Below, piece by piece: positions 49,194 through 52,544 of a stretch of DNA of 52,544 bases. How positions within the stretch are numbered: the first letter of the stretch is position 1; each line of letters opens with the position of its first letter. The DNA comes from SCTG01 sp964384595 (GTDB lineage: Bacteria; Nitrospirota; Nitrospiria; Nitrospirales; NS-4). The position numbers were made by a program, and so were the translations under genes. The notes under the pieces were generated by a model. That model had not been told where the DNA came from. It did no database searches and worked only from the letters and a program-made list of their open reading frames with translations. The stretch spans positions 1 through 52,544 of the forward strand of contig CAYLLY010000007.1 in NCBI GenBank assembly GCA_964384595.1, in the 5' to 3' direction.

Positions 49194-50957
49194 TTACTTT
49201 TCCTTGAGCTCGATCACGCCGTGCCAGTCGCGCGGCGGGCGGCGCTGATAGTCCATGGCGAGGTACAGGAGGAAGCTCGCGGGATTGTCATCGTCCGGAA
49301 GTCGTTTAAAACACTTCGCAGCTTTCTCCCATTCGCCGCGCTCGAAGGCTTCCAGTCCTTGATTGGTAAGCTGGATGTTGCCGTGTATCTCCTGTTCCTC
49401 CTTGGGATCGCCGGGCGGAGGGAGGAGCTCGAAGAGGTCAACGGCGGTCGTAAAACCCGCCGGCTGGAAGCGGCCGATCCGCCGGCTTAATCCGATCTTG
49501 GCCGAGACGCGCTTGGCCACCGCCGCCGACACCAGGATGCGCGCCCCGACGACCTTGGTGATGCCCTCAATGCGTGAGGCCTGGTTCACGACCGGCCCCA
49601 TGATGCCGTAGGAGTACACCTGATCCGACCCCATGGCGCCGGCCACGACGTTGCCGACGTCCAGCCCGATGCCGCACCGCCAGCCCTCTGCGACCTGGCC
49701 GATGCGACTGGCCATCTTCAGCGCGGCGCGGCTCGCGCAGTCCACATGGAGCGGGTCCTCGACAGGCACGTTCCACGCCGCCATGATGCCGTCCCCCATG
49801 TACTGGATGACCACGCCGTTTTCCTCGAAGATGGCTTCGGTCATCGCGGTCATCACCTGACGCAGCTCGCCCTGATACGCCAGGAGATTCTCCACCGCGC
49901 CCTGGGTGCGCTTCGAGAAATCGCGGATGTCGAAAAAGAGGACGGTCGATTCGGCGATACGGGGCTCGAGGTCGGTCTGCTCCTTACCCTCGAGCAGGCG
50001 GGCGCAGATGCTCGGCGAGAAGAAGTGGCCGAGCCGGAGCTGCTTTTCCCGGAGCACGTCGAGGGCTAGGTTCCGGGCGATGATATCGGCCATAAATCCC
50101 ACGAACCGGGCGCTCTCTTTCTGGCCGCCCTTTTCCCCGATGTAGTTGGAGGCCTCTCCCGCCACATACAGAATGAGCGGCGCCTCCCCCCCCACGTTTG
50201 AAGCGGCCGCCGCGATCGCCCAGTCGATCCCGAGGATGGACGTGGCCTGGGGACTGGCGTCGGGATTCTTGTCCCAGAAATACAGCACGGGACGAGGCGC
50301 GTCGCGGATGGCGCTCTCGACCAGAGTGCCGCTGACCGGGTGGGCCGCCCCTCTTCGCCGGGCCTCGTCCACGTCCTCGGCGAGGACCTGGAGGCCGTCG
50401 CTGGACGTCGTGAGGACCGTGGCCCACTGTGCCTTGGTGGTGGCGCGCAGGACTTTCGCGACGTGCGCGAGCACCTCCTGGCGCGGGCGGGTCTTCAACA
50501 GCTCGGGCATCTCCAGCAGGGAGAGGAACTGAAGGCGGCCGGCGTCGCCGCTGGTTTCGTAGAGCTCCTCAACCTTCAGCGCGTGGCTGTTGCTGGGCTT
50601 GCGATCGATCTTCCGGATCGACACGGTCATGTCGGGCTTCGGGGGCGCTTCCTTGACGACCGCCTTGAAGCGGAGCGTGGACTGGCCGATGGTCACCTCA
50701 TCGCCGGTCTTGAGTACGCATGCGGAGGTCGGCGCCCCCTTGAAGACGATGGGGTTGGTGGCCATGGACCGGCGGGAGACCACCAGTTGGTCGGACTCGA
50801 CGCAGACCTCGACGTGCTCCCGGCTGATATACGGGTCCCCTTCCACCCGCAACTCCGCCGTCTGGCTGCGCCCGACGATGTACCGCTTGCCGGTCTCCAG
50901 CTTATGGGTGGCCAGCTTGGCGCTTTGGTTCTGGATTTCGACGAAATAGTCCGTCAT
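49194..50957 (-). CDS. FHA-GAF-class III nucleotidyl cyclase
   Basis: 587 residues from ATG 50957, cytoplasmic, no membrane helix. FHA domain at about 5-100 (RYIVGRSQTAELRV, DPYISREHVEV), a GAF-like sensor at about 140-300, a linker (RLGHFFSPSICARLLEG) that usually precedes cyclases, the class III catalytic domain at about 335-500, and a helical tail. Metal-binding Asp are present (D343 in LFFDIRDFSK, D389 in YMGDGIMA) and so are the transition-state Asn458 and Arg462 (VVNQASRIE). The base-selecting positions are unusual: Gln385 where Lys is normal, and Gly451 where Asp or Thr is normal. So it is either a cyclase with odd substrate choice or less active. It lies just upstream of ileS on the minus strand. 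Confidence 0.9.
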   Translation of the reverse strand: MTDYFVEIQNQSAKLATHKLETGKRYIVGRSQTAELRVEGDPYISREHVEVCVESDQLVVSRRSMATNPIVFKGAPTSACVLKTGDEVTIGQSTLRFKAVVKEAPPKPDMTVSIRKIDRKPSNSHALKVEELYETSGDAGRLQFLSLLEMPELLKTRPRQEVLAHVAKVLRATTKAQWATVLTTSSDGLQVLAEDVDEARRRGAAHPVSGTLVESAIRDAPRPVLYFWDKNPDASPQATSILGIDWAIAAAASNVGGEAPLILYVAGEASNYIGEKGGQKESARFVGFMADIIARNLALDVLREKQLRLGHFFSPSICARLLEGKEQTDLEPRIAESTVLFFDIRDFSKRTQGAVENLLAYQGELRQVMTAMTEAIFEENGVVIQYMGDGIMAAWNVPVEDPLHVDCASRAALKMASRIGQVAEGWRCGIGLDVGNVVAGAMGSDQVYSYGIMGPVVNQASRIEGITKVVGARILVSAAVAKRVSAKIGLSRRIGRFQPAGFTTAVDLFELLPPPGDPKEEQEIHGNIQLTNQGLEAFERGEWEKAAKCFKRLPDDDNPASFLLYLAMDYQRRPPRDWHGVIELKEK

Positions 50958-51055
50958 ACCGTCACCGTTTCCCGGAGTCGCATCGTAGCACCCGTCCCCT
51001 GCCAAATCAACAGAGCCGGCCTCGCTCTTTGCGGCTTGTGGCCCTATCAGGAATG

Positions 51056-51640
51056 ATGGTAGTTTACGGTATGGCGTCCGGCTCACTTACCGATATTCTG
51101 CTGCCGAGCACGCCCACGCTCGGCAATCCCAAGGCCCCGGTCCTCCTGGTGGAGTTTTCCGATTTCACCTGCGGGTACTGCGGGAAATTCTTCCGGGAGA
51201 CGCTCCCCGCTCTCAAGACGGAGTACCTCAAGGCGGGGAAGGTTCGCTTCGCCTACCGGGACTACCCGCGGGATGAGGAGGGCTGGGGTCTCGTTTCCGC
51301 CCATGCCGCGCGCTGCGCCGGCGAGCAGGGCAAGTTCTGGGAGATGCACGACCGGCTGTTCGAGCAGCACGCCCGGCTGGGCTCGGGCATCATCATGCAA
51401 CTGGCCCAGGACCTCCGCTTGAATGCCAAAGCCTTTGCGGCCTGCATGGACTCGCAGAAACACATCGAAGCGATCCTGGCCGACCGCGAGATGGCGACCA
51501 AGCTCGGCTTCCGGGGCACGCCCGGCTTTCTGATCGTCAAGACGGACGGCCGGCGCTTCTCCGACGCATTCACCATCCCCGGCGCCGTCCGCTACGCCAC
51601 CTTCCGCAACGAGATCGAGCGCCTCCTCAAGAAGCGCTGA
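51056..51640 (+). CDS. DsbA-family thiol oxidoreductase
   Basis: About 194 residues from ATG 51056 (AGGA upstream); ATG 51053, ATG 51071 and a TTG at 51029 are alternatives. Thioredoxin fold with an inserted helical domain: APVLLVEFSDFTCGYCGKFF carries the active C-x-x-C (CGYC), and the cis-Pro loop is GFRGTPGFLIV. AARCAGEQGKFWEMHDRLFEQ fits DsbA/BdbD-type proteins (Thioredoxin_4). I see no clear signal peptide from any start, so it may be cytoplasmic or have a mis-set start. Such proteins oxidise, reduce or isomerise disulfides; it could serve the Cys-containing exported proteins of this region. Confidence 0.88.
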   Translation: MVVYGMASGSLTDILLPSTPTLGNPKAPVLLVEFSDFTCGYCGKFFRETLPALKTEYLKAGKVRFAYRDYPRDEEGWGLVSAHAARCAGEQGKFWEMHDRLFEQHARLGSGIIMQLAQDLRLNAKAFAACMDSQKHIEAILADREMATKLGFRGTPGFLIVKTDGRRFSDAFTIPGAVRYATFRNEIERLLKKR

Positions 51641-51643
51641 CCA

Positions 51644-51679
51644 GGGGACTGGCTCCATTTCCGAATGGTGCCTGTCCCC
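51644..51679. repeat. 36-nt imperfect palindrome (REP-like)
   Basis: GGGGACTGGCTCCATT (51644-51659) and AATGGTGCCTGTCCCC (51664-51679) pair with two mismatches around a 4-nt loop. Same length and GGGGAC start as the palindrome in rluD. Lies between the DsbA-like stop and the toxin-antitoxin genes. Confidence 0.75.
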
Positions 51680-51742
51680 GTTTAAGCTGCTTGATTATTC
51701 AGTCTGAATCAAATAGAATATTTGCTATCCGGAGGATGATCC

Positions 51743-51985
51743 ATGCCTAAAACGTTGACCATTCGAATCGACGACAAGACCTACGCCACATTTGCGAAAA
51801 AAGCTAAGGCCGAGAATCGTTCCCTGGCGAATTTCATTGAAACTGCCGTCAAGGCCCATATCCAAGAAACCGCCTTTGTGGATGACGCCGAGATGGCCGA
51901 GATCTTGGCCAATGAGCGGCTGGTGGACCGCCTGCGCAAAGGGTCCAAGGACGCGAAGGGGAAAAAGGGGGCCCTGATTGGATAG
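51743..51985 (+). CDS. Antitoxin, ribbon-helix-helix type
   Basis: 80 residues, CGGAGGATG upstream. The N-terminal strand TLTIRIDDKTYATF followed by helices (KAKAENRSLANFIETAVKAHI) is the DNA-binding ribbon-helix-helix fold of CopG/RelB-like antitoxins, and the charged C-terminal tail would wrap the toxin. It overlaps the next gene by 8 nt, the usual order antitoxin then toxin. Expected to repress its own promoter upstream (AT-rich 51690-51730). Confidence 0.85.
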   Translation: MPKTLTIRIDDKTYATFAKKAKAENRSLANFIETAVKAHIQETAFVDDAEMAEILANERLVDRLRKGSKDAKGKKGALIG

Positions 51986-52259
51986 GTACAGGGTCTTCGA
52001 GACGGAGACGTTTCAGGAAGACCTTGCGCAGATCGGACGATCAGGCCTGACTAAAATCGCAGAGAAACTCCGGGAACACGTGTACCCTCAACTCCGAACC
52101 GAGCCGCACCACGGACCGAACATCAAGCGGCTCAAGAACTGGAGCCCACCGACCTGGCGATACCGGATCGGCGCCTGGCGGTTCTTTTACGAAATCGACG
52201 AGACGGACAAGATCATATCTATGACGACGGCCGATCACCGCAGCCGGTCATATAGGTAA
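51978..52259 (+). CDS. RelE/ParE-superfamily toxin
   Basis: 93 residues, beginning at a TTG inside the antitoxin's end. Pattern of the RelE/ParE fold: YRVFETETFQEDLAQIG, a central helix, NIKRLKNWSPPTWRYRIGAW, RFFYEIDETDKIISMTTADHRSRSY, with basic Arg/Lys where RelE-type mRNA interferases bind RNA and a final Tyr. Whether it cuts mRNA on the ribosome (RelE) or poisons gyrase (ParE) cannot be decided. With the antitoxin it makes a type II toxin-antitoxin pair. Confidence 0.83.
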   Translation: MDRYRVFETETFQEDLAQIGRSGLTKIAEKLREHVYPQLRTEPHHGPNIKRLKNWSPPTWRYRIGAWRFFYEIDETDKIISMTTADHRSRSYR

Positions 52260-52293
52260 GCCAGGCCCGCGTCCTGGCCGGGGAGCACCTTCC

Positions 52294-52544
52294 TTAACTG
52301 GCGGCGCGCGCAGATTGCCAATTCACCAGCCAGACGCCGGCGAGGATGAGGACGATGCCGGCCACTTCCTTGAGGCCGATGCGCTCGCCGAGGATGATGG
52401 CCGAGAACACCAGCGCCGACACCGGGATGAGATTGATGAAGACACCGGCGCGCGAGGGGCCGACCCCCCGTACGCCGTAGAGCCAGGCTTGCTGGCCGAG
52501 CGCGGTGGCGAACACGATCAGGTACGCCAGCGCCACCCAGCCGG
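52294..52544 (-). CDS. EamA-family (DMT) transporter, 5' end outside window
   Basis: Only the C-terminal 83 or so residues are present; the frame is open to the right edge. Three hydrophobic helices (LAYLIVFATALGQQAWLYGV, GVFINLIPVSALVFSAIILG, VAGIVLILAGVWLVN) with the EamA end pattern P-V-x-A-L-x-x-x-x-I-L-G-E. Drug/metabolite exporters of this family have ten helices; the substrate is unknown. Confidence 0.85.
   Translation of the reverse strand, partial: GWVALAYLIVFATALGQQAWLYGVRGVGPSRAGVFINLIPVSALVFSAIILGERIGLKEVAGIVLILAGVWLVNWQSARAAS

Overview
The window is one 52.5 kb piece of a GC-rich bacterial chromosome, apart from a 100-base run of N at 11580-11679. It carries about 50 protein genes and no rRNA, tRNA, CRISPR array, prophage or recognisable transposase. 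The gene content best fits a Nitrospira-like member of the Nitrospirota: secreted SUMF1-domain proteins, IPT/TIG and Ycf48-like secreted proteins, a giant multicopper oxidase and long runs of 4-nt overlapping genes. That assignment is inference from family content, not from a marker gene.

Layout. (1) 1-10.5 kb, minus strand: a membrane protein and an O-methyltransferase, then a cluster of exported proteins. The cluster has a 1625-residue multicopper oxidase, two paralogous cupredoxin-like/carboxypeptidase-regulatory proteins, a SUMF1-fold protein and a LolA/DUF4412-like protein. The genes for the second cupredoxin-like protein, SUMF1 and the LolA-like protein overlap by 1-4 nt. This looks like a periplasmic copper or metal-oxidation module. 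(2) 10.6-12.6 kb: a 3-methyladenine DNA glycosylase, a tandem family of small Lys/Glu-rich secreted proteins that breaks the assembly, and a DJ-1/PfpI protein. (3) 12.7-22.9 kb, plus strand: valS-nadC-birA-coaX with overlapping starts, the chaperone genes grpE-dnaK-dnaJ, and rsmE. (4) 22.9-28.5 kb, minus strand: a Ycf48-like propeller and a five-domain IPT/TIG protein in an overlapping pair, then ridA, gloA, a second SUMF1 protein and a zinc alcohol dehydrogenase. (5) 28.5-41 kb, mixed strands: small exported proteins, an M1 aminopeptidase, a Tat lipoprotein, AlgH, a secreted DUF151 protein followed by a glyoxalase-II-like hydrolase, aroE-aroK, a DedA protein, an MBL-REC fusion and thrH. (6) 41-52.5 kb: a hybrid sensor kinase, a SnoaL-like protein, ileS-lspA-rluD, an FHA-GAF-class III cyclase, a DsbA-like protein, a toxin-antitoxin pair and a partial EamA transporter.

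Regulation. Several intergenic gaps hold good sigma-70-type promoters, many with a perfect TTGACA box, including two back-to-back divergent pairs. Two strong hairpin terminators are visible, at 1360-1391 and 11171-11208.

Most notable: the multicopper oxidase is an internal triplication whose copper motifs are split and apparently permuted, with an extra beta domain inserted between two of them. Two 36-nt palindromes sharing a GGGGAC core suggest a REP-like mobile family, and one of them sits inside the rluD reading frame.
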